DNA of 64,000 nt from Oscillospiraceae bacterium (lineage in GTDB: Bacteria; Bacillota; Clostridia; Oscillospirales; QAMX01). Where the stretch lies: positions 208,050-272,049 of the forward strand of contig SVLQ01000002.1 in the NCBI GenBank assembly GCA_015067825.1, given 5' to 3'. Below, piece by piece: positions 15,985 to 26,185 of this stretch. The notes below the pieces were generated by a model, which ran no database searches, had not been told where the DNA came from, and was given only the letters and a program-made list of their open reading frames with translations. The translations under genes were made by a program, and so were the position numbers. Within the stretch, counting starts at the first letter, position 1, and each line of letters starts with the position of its first letter.

Positions 15985-17193
15985 ATGGCAAAGGCTAAAT
16001 TTGAAAGATCCAAACCGCACGTTAATATCGGTACCATTGGCCACGTCGACCATGGTAAGACCACGCTGACCGCCGCGATCACCAAGGTTCTGTCCCTGCA
16101 GGATGCGAGCTTCGCTCAGTTCTCTGCTTACGACCAGATCGATAAGGCTCCGGAAGAAAAAGCTCGTGGTATCACGATCAACACCGCCCACGTCGAATAT
16201 CAGACCGTGAATCGTCACTACGCTCACGTCGACTGCCCGGGCCACGCCGACTACATCAAGAACATGATCACCGGCGCTGCTCAGATGGACGGCGCGATCC
16301 TCGTTATCGCCGCCACCGACGGTGTTATGGCTCAGACCTACGAACACATCCTGCTCGCTCGTCAGGTTGGTGTTCCGGCCATCTGCGTCTTCATGAACAA
16401 GTGCGACGCCGTTGACGACCCCGAACTGCTTGAACTCGTCGAAATGGAAATCCGTGACGCCCTGTCCAAGTACGAATTCCCGGGCGATGACATTCCGATC
16501 ATCCAGGGTTCCGCCCTTGTCGCTCTTGAATGCGAATCCACCGACGTCAACGATCCGGCTTACGCCCCGATCCTTGAACTCATGAACAACGTCGACTCCT
16601 ACATCCCGACCCCGGCCCGTAAGGCTGACCTGCCGTTCCTGATGCCGGTCGAAGACGTCATGACCATCACCGGTCGTGGTACCGTTGCTACGGGTAGAGT
16701 TGAACGCGGCCAGCTGAAGCTCTCCGAAGAAGTCGAAATCGTCGGCCTCAAGGAAGAATCCAAGAAGACCGTCGTTACCGGTATCGAAATGTTCCGCAAG
16801 CTCCTCGACTACGCTGAAGCCGGCGACAACATCGGTACGCTGCTCCGCGGTGTTCAGAGAAACGAAATCGAACGCGGCCAGGTTCTTGCGAAGCCCGGCT
16901 CCATCAAACCGGTCACGAAGTTTGAAGGCCAGGTCTACGTTCTGACCAAGGAAGAAGGCGGCCGTCATACGCCGTTCCTCTCCAACTACCGTCCGCAGTT
17001 CTACTTCCGCACCACCGACGTTACCGGCGTTATCACCCTGCCGGAAGGCGTTGAAATGTGCATGCCGGGCGACCACGTCACGATGAAGATCGAACTCATT
17101 AAGCCGATCGCCATCGAAGAAGGTCTCCGTTTCGCTATCCGTGAAGGCGGCAGAACCGTTGGTTCGGGCGCTGTTACCGCGGTCATCGAATAA
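15985..17193 (+). CDS. tuf: Elongation factor Tu
   Basis: 402 residues, ATG after GAGGAGG. EF-Tu carries aminoacyl-tRNA to the ribosome as a GTP complex. G1 GHVDHGKTT, the G2 threonine segment ARGITINT, G3 DCPGHADY and G4 NKCD are intact, as are domains II and III ([15 protein letters not shown]). Oddity: the near-universal DGPMPQTREH reads [10 protein letters not shown], so two prolines and the arginine are replaced, and the next segment has [10 protein letters not shown]. Divergence is spread over the whole protein, but the catalytic parts look sound. Terminator follows at once. Confidence 0.96.
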   Translation: MAKAKFERSKPHVNIGTIGHVDHGKTTLTAAITKVLSLQDASFAQFSAYDQIDKAPEEKARGITINTAHVEYQTVNRHYAHVDCPGHADYIKNMITGAAQMDGAILVIAATDGVMAQTYEHILLARQVGVPAICVFMNKCDAVDDPELLELVEMEIRDALSKYEFPGDDIPIIQGSALVALECESTDVNDPAYAPILELMNNVDSYIPTPARKADLPFLMPVEDVMTITGRGTVATGRVERGQLKLSEEVEIVGLKEESKKTVVTGIEMFRKLLDYAEAGDNIGTLLRGVQRNEIERGQVLAKPGSIKPVTKFEGQVYVLTKEEGGRHTPFLSNYRPQFYFRTTDVTGVITLPEGVEMCMPGDHVTMKIELIKPIAIEEGLRFAIREGGRTVGSGAVTAVIE

Positions 17194-17206
17194 TTAGGCT
17201 TTTTTG

Positions 17207-17243
17207 CAGAGGAGACGGGATTTCCCGTCTCCTCTGTTTTTTT
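17207..17243 (+). terminator. Terminator of tuf
   Basis: Stem CAGAGGAGACGGG with loop ATTT and CCCGTCTCCTCTG, then seven T. Confidence 0.95.
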
Positions 17244-17288
17244 AATCAAAGGTTTGTGGCCGACCATTTTATGCGAGGGGGTATCCGT

Positions 17289-17906
17289 GTGGAAACCAAA
17301 GGAATTTGCTATATCGTCGGTGCCGGTGAATGTAAGAAACTTGATTTTTCGAGGGCAGAGAATGATTTTGTGATCGCTGCCGACGGAGGACTGTGTTATC
17401 TGAAGGAAGCCGGGATCACCCCGGACCTGCTCCTCGGCGATTTCGATTCGCTCGGGTATCACCCGGAAGGTGCGCTGATCTACCCGAAGGAAAAAGACGA
17501 AACCGACACGTTTCTCGCGCTCCGGTACGCGGTCGCCAACGGTTATCGGCATGTCCGCGTGTACGGCGGTTTGGGTGGTCGGCTGGATCATACGCTCGCC
17601 AACGTGCAGATGCTCGTGTGGGCTGCGCGGCGCGGACTGGACGTCTGCTTGTGCGGCAGCGCGGTAACGCTGCGTGCAGTCACTGACGGGGAAATTGGTT
17701 TTCCGGCAGAAATGCGTGGCGGGATCTCGGTATTCTGCATGGACGAACACGCCGAAGGCATTGACTTGCTCGGCCTGAAATATACGCTGGAAAACGGAGA
17801 GCTGACCAACGAATTCCCCTTGGGCGTCAGCAATGAATTCGTCGGTGCGCCGAGCACGGTACGGGTGCGTAAGGGTACGCTGCTGATCGTAACCGATGAG
17901 AAATAA
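17289..17906 (+). CDS. thiN: Thiamine diphosphokinase
   Basis: 205 residues from a GTG at 17289 that follows GAGGGGG. Thiamine pyrophosphokinase transfers pyrophosphate from ATP to thiamine to make the cofactor TPP. Family signatures: IAADGGLCYL, the acidic LLGDFDSL, PKEKDETDT and GGLGGRLDHTLAN, then the C-terminal beta-barrel. In many Bacillota thiN sits after rsgA-rpe; here it follows tuf instead. An earlier GTG or ATG (17256, 17271) would add a tail without homology. It is followed by a terminator. Confidence 0.9.
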   Translation: METKGICYIVGAGECKKLDFSRAENDFVIAADGGLCYLKEAGITPDLLLGDFDSLGYHPEGALIYPKEKDETDTFLALRYAVANGYRHVRVYGGLGGRLDHTLANVQMLVWAARRGLDVCLCGSAVTLRAVTDGEIGFPAEMRGGISVFCMDEHAEGIDLLGLKYTLENGELTNEFPLGVSNEFVGAPSTVRVRKGTLLIVTDEK

Positions 17907-17920
17907 GATCGAAAAATATA

Positions 17921-17957
17921 GCTGTTGGCCGAAATACCTCGGTCGACAGCTTTTTTC
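17921..17957 (+). terminator. Terminator of thiN
   Basis: Stem AGCTGTTGGCCGA pairing with TCGGTCGACAGCT (two wobble pairs), then six T. Confidence 0.8.
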
Positions 17958-18008
17958 TTTGCAACTTTCGTGCAGTAAAACTTTTTTGCGGAAGAGGAAA
18001 TCTTTGTC

Positions 18009-18037
18009 TTGCGGGTTGGGGCAGTTTATGGTATGAT
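18009..18037 (+). promoter_or_regulatory. Promoter of the GH29-GH38-PHP operon
   Basis: TTGCGG (18009-18014), 17 bases, TATGAT (18032-18037) preceded by TGG. Confidence 0.65.
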
Positions 18038-18108
18038 ATAGATACCTCTAAATTGCAACGGCAACGCACCGTTTGCATCGTGAAAACGCCTCGAAGGAGT
18101 ATTGGACT

Positions 18109-19482
18109 ATGAGCGAAATGAACCTCAAACAGTTTTTAAAAAATGCCGCTAACGTGCGCCCCTCCGCGCGTCAACTTGCATGGTTCGACCGCGAATTCTA
18201 TGCATTTGCCCACTTTGGCGTCAACTCTGTTACGGGCAGAGAATGGGGCCTCGGCAATGAAGATCCGGCGATCTTCAACCCTTCTGAGCTCGATTGCGAT
18301 GAATGGGTCGAGGCGGTCAAATCGGCCGGTATGCGCGGTATTATCCTGACCGCCAAGCACCACGACGGTTTCTGCCTGTGGCCGTCGAAATATACCGAGC
18401 ACTGCGTCAAAAACAGCCCGTTCCGCAACGGCAAAGGCGACGTCGTCAAAGAACTGTCCGAAGCTTGCGCGCGCGGCGGGATCGGCATGGGCCTGTACCT
18501 CTCGCCGTGGGATCGGAATTCCAAACTCTACGGCACGGATGCCTATAACGATTACTACTGTGCGCAACTGACCGAACTGATGACCAACTACGGCGAGATC
18601 ATGGAGGTCTGGTTTGACGGGGCTTGCGGCGAAGGCCCCAACGGCAAAAAACAGGTCTACGATTTCGACCGCTACATCGAGATTATCCGCCGTTACCAGC
18701 CCAACGCGGTCATTTTCAACGATTTTGGCCCCGATATCCGTTGGTGTGGCAACGAAGCGGGCAGGGGGCGCCCTGAAGAATGGGCGGTCGTTCCGCACGA
18801 GCTCTGCAAGCGCGGCACCGTGCCGCAGACCGAAGGTGCGATGCTTGCGGGCGATCTTTCCTATCTGATCAACTCCGACGAAGCGGTTGGCAACCTGAAT
18901 CAGATCCTCTATTCCAAGGGGCTCGTTTTCTGCGGTTCGGAAATCGATACCTCAATCCGCGACGGCTGGTTCCATCACCCGGAAGAAGAACCGCATTCGC
19001 TGGAGCATTTGATGAAGGTCTACCTCAATTCGGTCGGCCACAACTCCTGCCTGAATCTCAACATCCCGCCGATGGCCAACGGCCGCTTTGACCCGCGTGA
19101 CATTGCCCGACTGAAAGAATTTGGCGCCGAGCTGAAAAAACAGTTCGGTGAACCGATCGCAACCGTGGAATTCCCGCAGCCGGTTAAGACACTCAGCGAT
19201 ACCCAAACGTCCTACCGCATTGAATTGCCGAAGGATCGCGGCAACAAACCGGGTAAGTGGATCTGCCTCGAAGAAGACATCCGCTTTGGCCAACGCGTCG
19301 ACAGCTTCTGCGTCTATAGCGTCAAGGATGGCGTGCGGATGCCGCACAGCTGTACCTGCGGCCGTACGATCGGTCACAAGCAAATTTGCGAATGCGATGA
19401 CTGGGAAGAACGCGATTCGTTTGAGATCGTGATCACCGCTGCGCGTGACGCGGCACAAATGAAGCGTATCACCGTTTATTAA
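18109..19482 (+). CDS. Alpha-L-fucosidase, GH29 family
   Basis: 457 residues, ATG at 18109 with AAGGAG 10 bases before. GH29 enzymes remove alpha-linked fucose by a retaining mechanism. The barrel signatures are clear: FGVNSVTGREWG, LTAKHHDGFCLWPS, and EVWFDGA with the nucleophile at D170. The region after residue 380 holds several Cys residues (CTCGRTIGHKQICECDD). No signal peptide, so it is likely cytoplasmic. It starts an operon with the GH38 gene 31 bases downstream. Together they suggest removal of fucose and mannose from host or plant glycan fragments. Confidence 0.9.
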   Translation: MSEMNLKQFLKNAANVRPSARQLAWFDREFYAFAHFGVNSVTGREWGLGNEDPAIFNPSELDCDEWVEAVKSAGMRGIILTAKHHDGFCLWPSKYTEHCVKNSPFRNGKGDVVKELSEACARGGIGMGLYLSPWDRNSKLYGTDAYNDYYCAQLTELMTNYGEIMEVWFDGACGEGPNGKKQVYDFDRYIEIIRRYQPNAVIFNDFGPDIRWCGNEAGRGRPEEWAVVPHELCKRGTVPQTEGAMLAGDLSYLINSDEAVGNLNQILYSKGLVFCGSEIDTSIRDGWFHHPEEEPHSLEHLMKVYLNSVGHNSCLNLNIPPMANGRFDPRDIARLKEFGAELKKQFGEPIATVEFPQPVKTLSDTQTSYRIELPKDRGNKPGKWICLEEDIRFGQRVDSFCVYSVKDGVRMPHSCTCGRTIGHKQICECDDWEERDSFEIVITAARDAAQMKRITVY

Positions 19483-19513
19483 ACGTTATTGGATAAAATA
19501 GGAGGATTACGCA

Positions 19514-22500
19514 ATGGCAAAGCTTTATGAAGAAAGAATCGCCGGCGATATCGCCTGTGTTGCGTTTGAAGATCTGGAAAAAGCTGCAACAGCGGGCCGC
19601 CCTGAAGCCTTCCGCAATATGGACTTTATGGTCACGGGACCGTTTGTCGTGCACACGGAAGGTGCGTTTGAAACCGAATATCTCTATGAACGCGATAAGA
19701 TCCTTGCAATCGACTATCTTGAAGACTTTGGCGGCGAAACAAACGTCGCGCCGTTTCTCGGTCTGCGCGGCGAAAACCGCTACCTCGGCTGTGACTCTGC
19801 CGTTTGGACAAAAGGCGTGCACAAGTGGAACGTCCTGCGGTTTGACCCGGACGACGGCGACTCTGCCTGCGACGAAGCGCTCTACATGACCGAACAGCGC
19901 AACTGCATCTTCTATGCCGCGTTCTACGTCCGCTGCGAAGGCAAAAAGCGTGCGGTCCTTTGCTGGGAAGATTCGGGCAGCCGTATTTTCCTCAACGGCC
20001 GCATGATCGCTGATGAGCCGTTTGGCCGTGTGAAAGGTGTGACCAACATGGGCCATGCCGTTCCGGTGGAATTTGACGACGGCATGAACCTGATCCTCTT
20101 CAAACTGCGCCCGGGCTACATCTGCGACTGTGTTGACCTGTCGCTGGTGCATTGCTCGATCTATCCGGTTGCATCCGAGTGTGACGGTTTTGCAGTTACC
20201 TATCCGGCAAAAACTGCCGTGTTCAAAGAAACCGACGACGGCGATAAACAGATCTTCCCCTGCTTTGCCGCGGCTTTTGCCGATATCGATGCGGCGGAAG
20301 TGACGATCGACGGCCGTCAGACGGTCGCGCTGGGCGCGATGCAGGCGGGTGGGTGCAAGCTCGTGCGCGCAGAGGCTCCGGCGGTCGGCCATGCAGTCGA
20401 CGTTCCGGTTGCGGTCAAGGCCGACGGATCGGAGTCTGCGGGCAGCTTCCACGTGCTCACCGGTCTGCTGCCGGCGATGAACGGCGAAGCGCTGGTGATG
20501 ACGAGCTTCCACTTCGACACGACCTACCATCAGGAACAGCGCGTCTACGCGATGGGCGCGATCTATATCACGCGTGAGATCCTCAAAGAAATGCGCCGCG
20601 ACCGTAACTTCAAGGCGATCATCTCCGAGATTGACTATCTCCACCCCTATTACAGTCTCTATCCCGAAGACCGCGAATTCTTGAAGCAGATGTTCATCGA
20701 CGGCAACGCCGAAGCTGACTGCTTCTATAACCAGCCGAACGAAATGACATCGTCCGGCGAAGGTATCGTCAGAAACCTCGTTTACGGCCAGCTCTACCAC
20801 CGCGACGTTTTGGGTCGCATCTGTGACGTCTACAGCCCCGGCGACGTGTTCGGCCACTTCAATCAGATGTCGCAGCTATCGGCCAAGGGTGGATGCGGCG
20901 GCGTTTCCTGGGGCAAGCATATTTTCGGCTTTTGGCCCTCGTTCCGCCACGTTTCACCCGACGGCACTTCGCTCAATCATCGCCGCGGCGGTGTCGGTTT
21001 GGGCGATGCGATCGCGTGGGATCTCTCGTTCAGCGAGCACGCCGGCCATGCGATGGCCAACGTCCCCGGTTTCCCGGTCGACGGCGACCTTTCGTGGATG
21101 GCGGAGACCACGCCGAAAGCGCGGTTTGCCGTTCCGAGCGAGCTGCGCGCCGCGACCGACCGCGACGAAGCGCGGTTTGCCGCCGAAGGTAAGCGTTCGC
21201 CGTTTGAGGCGACCAGCCGCGATATGTCGCTCTACCATGCCGGCGTTTCGCTCACGCGTACCGATTTCAAGCAGGCGAACCGCCTCGCCGAAAACCTGCT
21301 GATCACCGCCGAAAAGCTTGCGGTCATTGCCGCATTGAACGGTGCGGAATACCCCGAACGCGCGCTCGATAAGGCGTGGCGACAGGTCCTCTGCGGCCAG
21401 CACCACGACTCGATCACCGGCACGAACAACGAGGTTTCGTTCGTCGACCTGATGATCGAATACCGCGAAGCGGTCGAGCTTGCCGCCGATATCTGCGACC
21501 GCGCGAGCAAGTATATTGCCGAACATGTCTGCACCGATGCAGGCAAGCGCGCCGTCGTCCTCTTTAACCCGCATACGTGGGATCGCGCCGAACACACCGC
21601 GCTGACCGTGAAAAACGACCATCCGCTGGGCGGTCTGCGTGCAGTCGATGCTGCCGGCGAGCCGGTGCGCGTGGAGGTCACGGCCGAACGCGCCGTCGAC
21701 GGCGGTTATGAGGCCGATCTGCTCCTTTATACGACGGTGCCGGCCTGCGGTTACGCCGTTTGCTACCTCGAAGAACTGCCCAAGCTGGCGCTTGCGCTGC
21801 CGAAGACCGACGGAGAAACCGTTATCGAAAACGAATTTTACAAGATCGTGGTCGATCCGAACCAAGGCGGCGGCATCGTCTCGCTTTTCGACAAGGAAAA
21901 CGGCCGCGAACTGATCAATGCGGCGGGCGACGGCCCGGCCAACCGCTTGGTCGCGCTCAAAGAAACGCACGACCGCATGGAGACCCAGCACGAATTCTAT
22001 ACCACCGGCCATAAGCTCCTTTCGAACTGGGAAGAAGCGAACGTGCAGCGCACGGTCGGTGCGGAATTTGCCAAGCTGACGATCCGCTACGATCTCGGCA
22101 ACGTCGTCCACGTCACGCAGGAGATCACGCTGAAGGCGGGCGACCGCCGCATCGACTTCCAGACCCGTCTGGATGACTACCGCGACGAAGACGATCTCTT
22201 GACCCTGACCTTCCCGGTCAAGATCAAAGGCGCCAAGCCGATCTTCGACGACCGCTTTGCGCCGCAGGTGCGCAACGCTTCGCGCCGCGCCCTTTCCTTC
22301 CGCACCCACCAAATGTGCATGGCGTCGCAGTGCGCGGTCTACGCCGCCAACCAGTGGCTGGACTACGGCCCGAGCGTGACGCTGGCGCTGACCGACGGCG
22401 ATACTCAGGGTTCGCTCCAACTCGGCATGACGCAGATCATCCGCGCCAACGACCGGGAACTGATGGACATCGCCGATACGCTGCTGATGGCACTGACAAA

Positions 22501-24268
22501 AAAGGCGATCCCGGTCACGCCGTTCCCTGACGTCAAACAGTCCTGCCGCGGTTCGCAGATCATCCACTTTAACGAGGATCTCACCTCCGAGACCCGCTTT
22601 GTGCTCTCCGTCGACGGCGTGGAGAACCGCTACGAAGCCGCTCTGGCCGAACGCTATCCCGAGGCGTTCGCGCGGCTGAACACCGCCGAAGGTGTTGCGG
22701 TTGCCTATTTCGCCGATACCGACAACGATTGGCAGAAGCCGATCGACGTCATTCTGGTCAAGGCACCGTCGTATGCGGCGCTGAGCGCATGGGTAGAAGG
22801 TATTGCCACCGACCTTGCAACCGGCCGTAAGCTCGCGGCGAATGCCGTCCTTGCCGACGAACTCGGCGAGACCGACGACTACGGCGTGGCTCTGATCAAC
22901 ACCGGCAACATCGCCTGCAGTGTTGAAAAGGGCGATATGCTCAACCTGATGCTCTTCCACACGGCGGAATTCTACGGCAACATCGGCAACACCAACTGCG
23001 GATCCAAGCTCGTGCCGGAGAAAAAATCGCATATCTTTACCTATTCGCTTCTGCCGCACGCCGGCAGCTACCGCGAAGCGCAGCTCTATCGCCGCGCTCT
23101 CGAGAAAAACGATCCGCTCTTTGCGGTCGCCGACGTCAAACCGGCGGCCGACGCCGCAATGCCCGCATCTTTCAGCCTCTTAAAGACCGAAAACGACGTC
23201 ATCGTCACGGCGATCAAAGCCGGCGGCTACCCGATGGCTTCGATGCAGGGCAAGATCGGCTCACTGGCCGAACGCGGCATTGCCGTCCGCTTCTATGAAG
23301 AGAACGGCCTCTCCGGTGCCGCTGCGCTGAAGCTCGGCTTTGCGGCCGAGGCTGCCGAGACCGCAAATCTGCTCGAAGAAGACCGTAAGCCCGCTGCCCT
23401 CGTCGACGGCGTGGTCACGGTTCCGGTCACCCCGCATACGATCGAGACGGTTCTTCTGAAACCGACCGACGTCAAAGTCGGCAGCGCACAGATCGGTGCG
23501 ACCCGCGAGATCGCCGAACCGACCTACGTCCGCTCGTGGGAACACGATCTGGGCACGATGCCGATGGGCTACCTCGCGCTGTGCGCGGTCATCAGCCGCA
23601 ATCCCAAAAAGATCGACGATACGCACTTTGCCGTTGACGTTTCCGTCGCCAATAACCACACCGATATCTCCGCTTCCGGTGTCGCCAAGCTCATTCTGCC
23701 AGCCGGCTGGACGGCCGACCGCACCGAGATCGCCTATGACATTGCTTCCGGCGGATGCGCCGTTACTACCGTGACGATCGCGAAGCCTTCTGCCGATGCC
23801 AAGGGCATTATTCGTTTGGAATCCGAGCATCTCGGCCAGCGCTTTGAGGACATCTTCGAGGTTGGCTACCATAACCCGGCGCTGAACGTGGAACTCTCGG
23901 GCAACGAGATCCGCGTGACCGTGATCAACGACACCGACGAAATGCTGCGCGGCGAGCTCGGTATGGCAACGCCGATCGAAACTTGGGGCAGCATGGGCGG
24001 CAAAAACCCGTTCGGCGCGGCCGAAATCAAGCCGTACCAGCAGGCGGTCGTGGTCGAAGCGCATTCCCGCCGCACCTACACCTATACCTGCGCGGGCGAT
24101 ACCTCGCTGTCGTACTGGGCGGTGGCCAAGCTGATGGTCAACGGCCGCATCTACTTTGGCGGTGTGTCGCATCGTCCGATCCAACCGCACGTTTTGTGGG
24201 CACATGAATTTATCAATGAGCTGTACGCCGACGGCGGATCGCTCCGAAAACTCAACGCGCTCAAGTAA
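19514..24268 (+). CDS. Very large GH38 alpha-mannosidase-like protein
   Basis: 1584 residues; usual GH38 enzymes have 850-1100. Residues 1-320 form an extra beta-rich region, perhaps jelly-roll or carbohydrate-binding. The GH38 catalytic part follows, with Zn ligands H333 and D335 in SFHFDTTYH, nucleophile D444 in GDVFGHFNQ and the QHHDSITGT motif with H630-H631. Next come the beta-sandwich domains (AVVLFNPHTWDR, ENEFYKIVVDPNQGGGIVSL), then about 500 more residues. The first motif differs from the common HxHxDxxW form, so specificity may differ. It would cleave alpha-mannosides. ATG after AGGAGG. No signal peptide. Confidence 0.8.
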   Translation: MAKLYEERIAGDIACVAFEDLEKAATAGRPEAFRNMDFMVTGPFVVHTEGAFETEYLYERDKILAIDYLEDFGGETNVAPFLGLRGENRYLGCDSAVWTKGVHKWNVLRFDPDDGDSACDEALYMTEQRNCIFYAAFYVRCEGKKRAVLCWEDSGSRIFLNGRMIADEPFGRVKGVTNMGHAVPVEFDDGMNLILFKLRPGYICDCVDLSLVHCSIYPVASECDGFAVTYPAKTAVFKETDDGDKQIFPCFAAAFADIDAAEVTIDGRQTVALGAMQAGGCKLVRAEAPAVGHAVDVPVAVKADGSESAGSFHVLTGLLPAMNGEALVMTSFHFDTTYHQEQRVYAMGAIYITREILKEMRRDRNFKAIISEIDYLHPYYSLYPEDREFLKQMFIDGNAEADCFYNQPNEMTSSGEGIVRNLVYGQLYHRDVLGRICDVYSPGDVFGHFNQMSQLSAKGGCGGVSWGKHIFGFWPSFRHVSPDGTSLNHRRGGVGLGDAIAWDLSFSEHAGHAMANVPGFPVDGDLSWMAETTPKARFAVPSELRAATDRDEARFAAEGKRSPFEATSRDMSLYHAGVSLTRTDFKQANRLAENLLITAEKLAVIAALNGAEYPERALDKAWRQVLCGQHHDSITGTNNEVSFVDLMIEYREAVELAADICDRASKYIAEHVCTDAGKRAVVLFNPHTWDRAEHTALTVKNDHPLGGLRAVDAAGEPVRVEVTAERAVDGGYEADLLLYTTVPACGYAVCYLEELPKLALALPKTDGETVIENEFYKIVVDPNQGGGIVSLFDKENGRELINAAGDGPANRLVALKETHDRMETQHEFYTTGHKLLSNWEEANVQRTVGAEFAKLTIRYDLGNVVHVTQEITLKAGDRRIDFQTRLDDYRDEDDLLTLTFPVKIKGAKPIFDDRFAPQVRNASRRALSFRTHQMCMASQCAVYAANQWLDYGPSVTLALTDGDTQGSLQLGMTQIIRANDRELMDIADTLLMALTKKAIPVTPFPDVKQSCRGSQIIHFNEDLTSETRFVLSVDGVENRYEAALAERYPEAFARLNTAEGVAVAYFADTDNDWQKPIDVILVKAPSYAALSAWVEGIATDLATGRKLAANAVLADELGETDDYGVALINTGNIACSVEKGDMLNLMLFHTAEFYGNIGNTNCGSKLVPEKKSHIFTYSLLPHAGSYREAQLYRRALEKNDPLFAVADVKPAADAAMPASFSLLKTENDVIVTAIKAGGYPMASMQGKIGSLAERGIAVRFYEENGLSGAAALKLGFAAEAAETANLLEEDRKPAALVDGVVTVPVTPHTIETVLLKPTDVKVGSAQIGATREIAEPTYVRSWEHDLGTMPMGYLALCAVISRNPKKIDDTHFAVDVSVANNHTDISASGVAKLILPAGWTADRTEIAYDIASGGCAVTTVTIAKPSADAKGIIRLESEHLGQRFEDIFEVGYHNPALNVELSGNEIRVTVINDTDEMLRGELGMATPIETWGSMGGKNPFGAAEIKPYQQAVVVEAHSRRTYTYTCAGDTSLSYWAVAKLMVNGRIYFGGVSHRPIQPHVLWAHEFINELYADGGSLRKLNALK

Positions 24269-24279
24269 GGAGGCCTTTT

Positions 24280-25029
24280 ATGTACGTGCATGAACCCTGC
24301 TACGATCTCGCCGAGCTTGCACGGCAGAATTTGCATATCCATACGACGTATTCCGGTTGTGCTAAACCCGAAATGCTGCTGCCGGCGATTATCGAAACCG
24401 CCGAGGCGGCTGGGCTCGTCGAGATCGCGCTGACGAACCATCAGAACTACGACAATCCCGACGAAATGTGCATGGAATGGCTGGCGACGTTGCGCAAAGA
24501 AGCGGCGGAAATCGATACGCGCCTGAAGATTCGCTTTGGTTTCGAGTTTTCCTGCTATGGAATCGACAAGACCTTAGAAGGCGACGAACTGCGCGGCATG
24601 GTCGACTATCGGCTCTACGCCTGCAACCACTACCACGTTTCCAACTGGGAGCACCCGGAAGACCGTTCGCCCCGCGGCTACGCCAAACACGCGCTCGAGG
24701 TCGTCGGTTCGCTGCTGCGATCCAAAAAGGCCGACTGCGTCGCCCATCCGTTGATCGCGCACTATATCTTCAAGGACGAGCGCCGTCAGCAGGTCACGGC
24801 GGCGATTACCGATAACGAGCTCGGTGAGCTGCTGGAACTGGCGACGAAGGTGGAGACCGCGTTTGAACTCAACGCCGGTCACTTCGTCGGCGATCCGGCG
24901 TTTTCCCGCCGCATGTGGGGACTGGGCAAAGAGATCGGTACCTGCTTCAACGTCGGTACGGATGCCCACCGCCTGGTCAATATCCCGACCGCCGATTTCG
25001 TCGAACGGGCAAAAGAAATTATAAAGTAA
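24280..25029 (+). CDS. PHP-domain protein (putative metal-dependent hydrolase)
   Basis: 249 residues, 11 bases after the GH38 gene. The PHP superfamily binds two or three metals. Motifs seen: NLHIHTTYSGC (first HxH), a central EFSCYG segment, DCVAHPL and GTDAHR near the end. Relatives include histidinol phosphatase and polymerase-associated phosphoesterases. In this operon, a sugar-phosphate phosphatase or other glycan-related hydrolase is plausible but not shown. Terminator follows. Confidence 0.8.
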   Translation: MYVHEPCYDLAELARQNLHIHTTYSGCAKPEMLLPAIIETAEAAGLVEIALTNHQNYDNPDEMCMEWLATLRKEAAEIDTRLKIRFGFEFSCYGIDKTLEGDELRGMVDYRLYACNHYHVSNWEHPEDRSPRGYAKHALEVVGSLLRSKKADCVAHPLIAHYIFKDERRQQVTAAITDNELGELLELATKVETAFELNAGHFVGDPAFSRRMWGLGKEIGTCFNVGTDAHRLVNIPTADFVERAKEIIK

Positions 25030-25030
25030 C

Positions 25031-25071
25031 AAAAAAATGTCCTGTATCGAAAAGATACAGGACATTTTTTT
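25031..25071. terminator. Bidirectional terminator between the PHP and GT2 genes
   Basis: 18-base-pair perfect stem AAAAAAATGTCCTGTATC with a 5-base loop. It serves the convergent genes on both sides. Confidence 0.95.
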
Positions 25072-25079
25072 ACAAAAAA

Positions 25080-26147
25080 TCAAGCTTTGACAGCTTTTGC
25101 TTCGGGATGTTTTGCTTTGATGAACGCGGTGGAAAAATGGCGGCTGATGAAGGAGATCGCCCATGCCATCCATCTGTTCCAGAAAACGCTTTCCGTGCGG
25201 AAAATGCGGACGACCGTGTTCATCACGAAGCCGCGCGGCAGGTAGCGGGCAACGGCTGCGCGCACCTGATCGTTGGTGAGGATCGCTTTGAGTGTGGCTT
25301 TTTTCTCCTTGCGCGAGTACGGACAGGAGGGAAGGAAGAGATTTGTCTCGCAGGAGAGAATGCTCTTTAAGTACATGTAGTTGATCTCCTGCAGCGAATC
25401 GCTGTCGGTGATCGCGTAATCGTCGATGAAGGCGCGGATCGAACGGTCGAAGAGATTGCAGACCTCAAATTTTTTGTCGTAGAACTTGGAGACGAGGCTT
25501 TCCTTCGAGCGGATAAAATAGTTATAGAGGCAGAGGTCGGAAATGTGGATCGTTTCACAGCGCGGCAGCAGATCGAAAACAAACAGACGATCCTCGCCGT
25601 AGCGGTAGTCGGCAAACCGGCAGCCGCTTTTCTGCAAGAATTCAGCGCGGTAGGCTTTGTTCCAAACTTGGTTTAAGAGGTTACTTTGGTAGAGCGGGCC
25701 GAAATGTGCCGAGAGATCGGCTTTTCCGGCAAGATAAGTGTCGGGATAGGTGTAGAGGAAGTTGGTTCCGCCACTGACGTTGATGATGCGGAAGCCGAAG
25801 ATCAGCATGTCGCAAGGGTGCTCGTTGAGCTTTTGGGCGATTTGGCTGAGTGCACCTTCGACAAGGGTGTCATCGCTGTCGAGGAAGAGGATGTAACGGC
25901 CGGCTGCCGCAGCGATCCCGGTGTTGCGGGCGACGGCCGGACCGGCATTTTTCTGTGAGATCAGGCGGATGCGGGCGTCGCGGCGGCAATAGCCTTCAAG
26001 GAGGTCGCGCGTGCCGTCGGTCGAGCCGTCGTCGACCAAAATCAGCTCAAAATCGGCAAAATCCTGTGTCAGAACGCCTTGCAGCGTTGCATCGATCAAA
26101 TCAACCACGTTGTAAACCGGAACGATGATGCTCAGCGTCGGCTGCAT
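25080..26147 (-). CDS. Glycosyltransferase family 2
   Basis: 355 residues. The GT-A fold begins at the N-terminus: LSIIVPVYNV, ILVDDGSTDGT, NAGPAVARNTGI and the metal-binding FLDSDD. GT2 enzymes move a sugar from an activated nucleotide donor to an acceptor on cell-surface polysaccharide or lipid. The C-terminal 120 residues are basic and end in KHPEAKAVKA; one weak hydrophobic stretch could bind the membrane. RBS AGGAGGGG. Transcribed alone from the promoter at 26186-26214. The acceptor cannot be inferred. Confidence 0.9.
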   Translation of the reverse strand: MQPTLSIIVPVYNVVDLIDATLQGVLTQDFADFELILVDDGSTDGTRDLLEGYCRRDARIRLISQKNAGPAVARNTGIAAAAGRYILFLDSDDTLVEGALSQIAQKLNEHPCDMLIFGFRIINVSGGTNFLYTYPDTYLAGKADLSAHFGPLYQSNLLNQVWNKAYRAEFLQKSGCRFADYRYGEDRLFVFDLLPRCETIHISDLCLYNYFIRSKESLVSKFYDKKFEVCNLFDRSIRAFIDDYAITDSDSLQEINYMYLKSILSCETNLFLPSCPYSRKEKKATLKAILTNDQVRAAVARYLPRGFVMNTVVRIFRTESVFWNRWMAWAISFISRHFSTAFIKAKHPEAKAVKA

Positions 26148-26185
26148 TCTGTCCCCTCCTTGCCCGAAAATCTCATACTGCTTTT

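Noticed and set aside
20954..23059. 701-codon antisense ORF opposite the GH38 gene
   Set aside because: Shadow frame; the plus strand carries GH38 motifs throughout.
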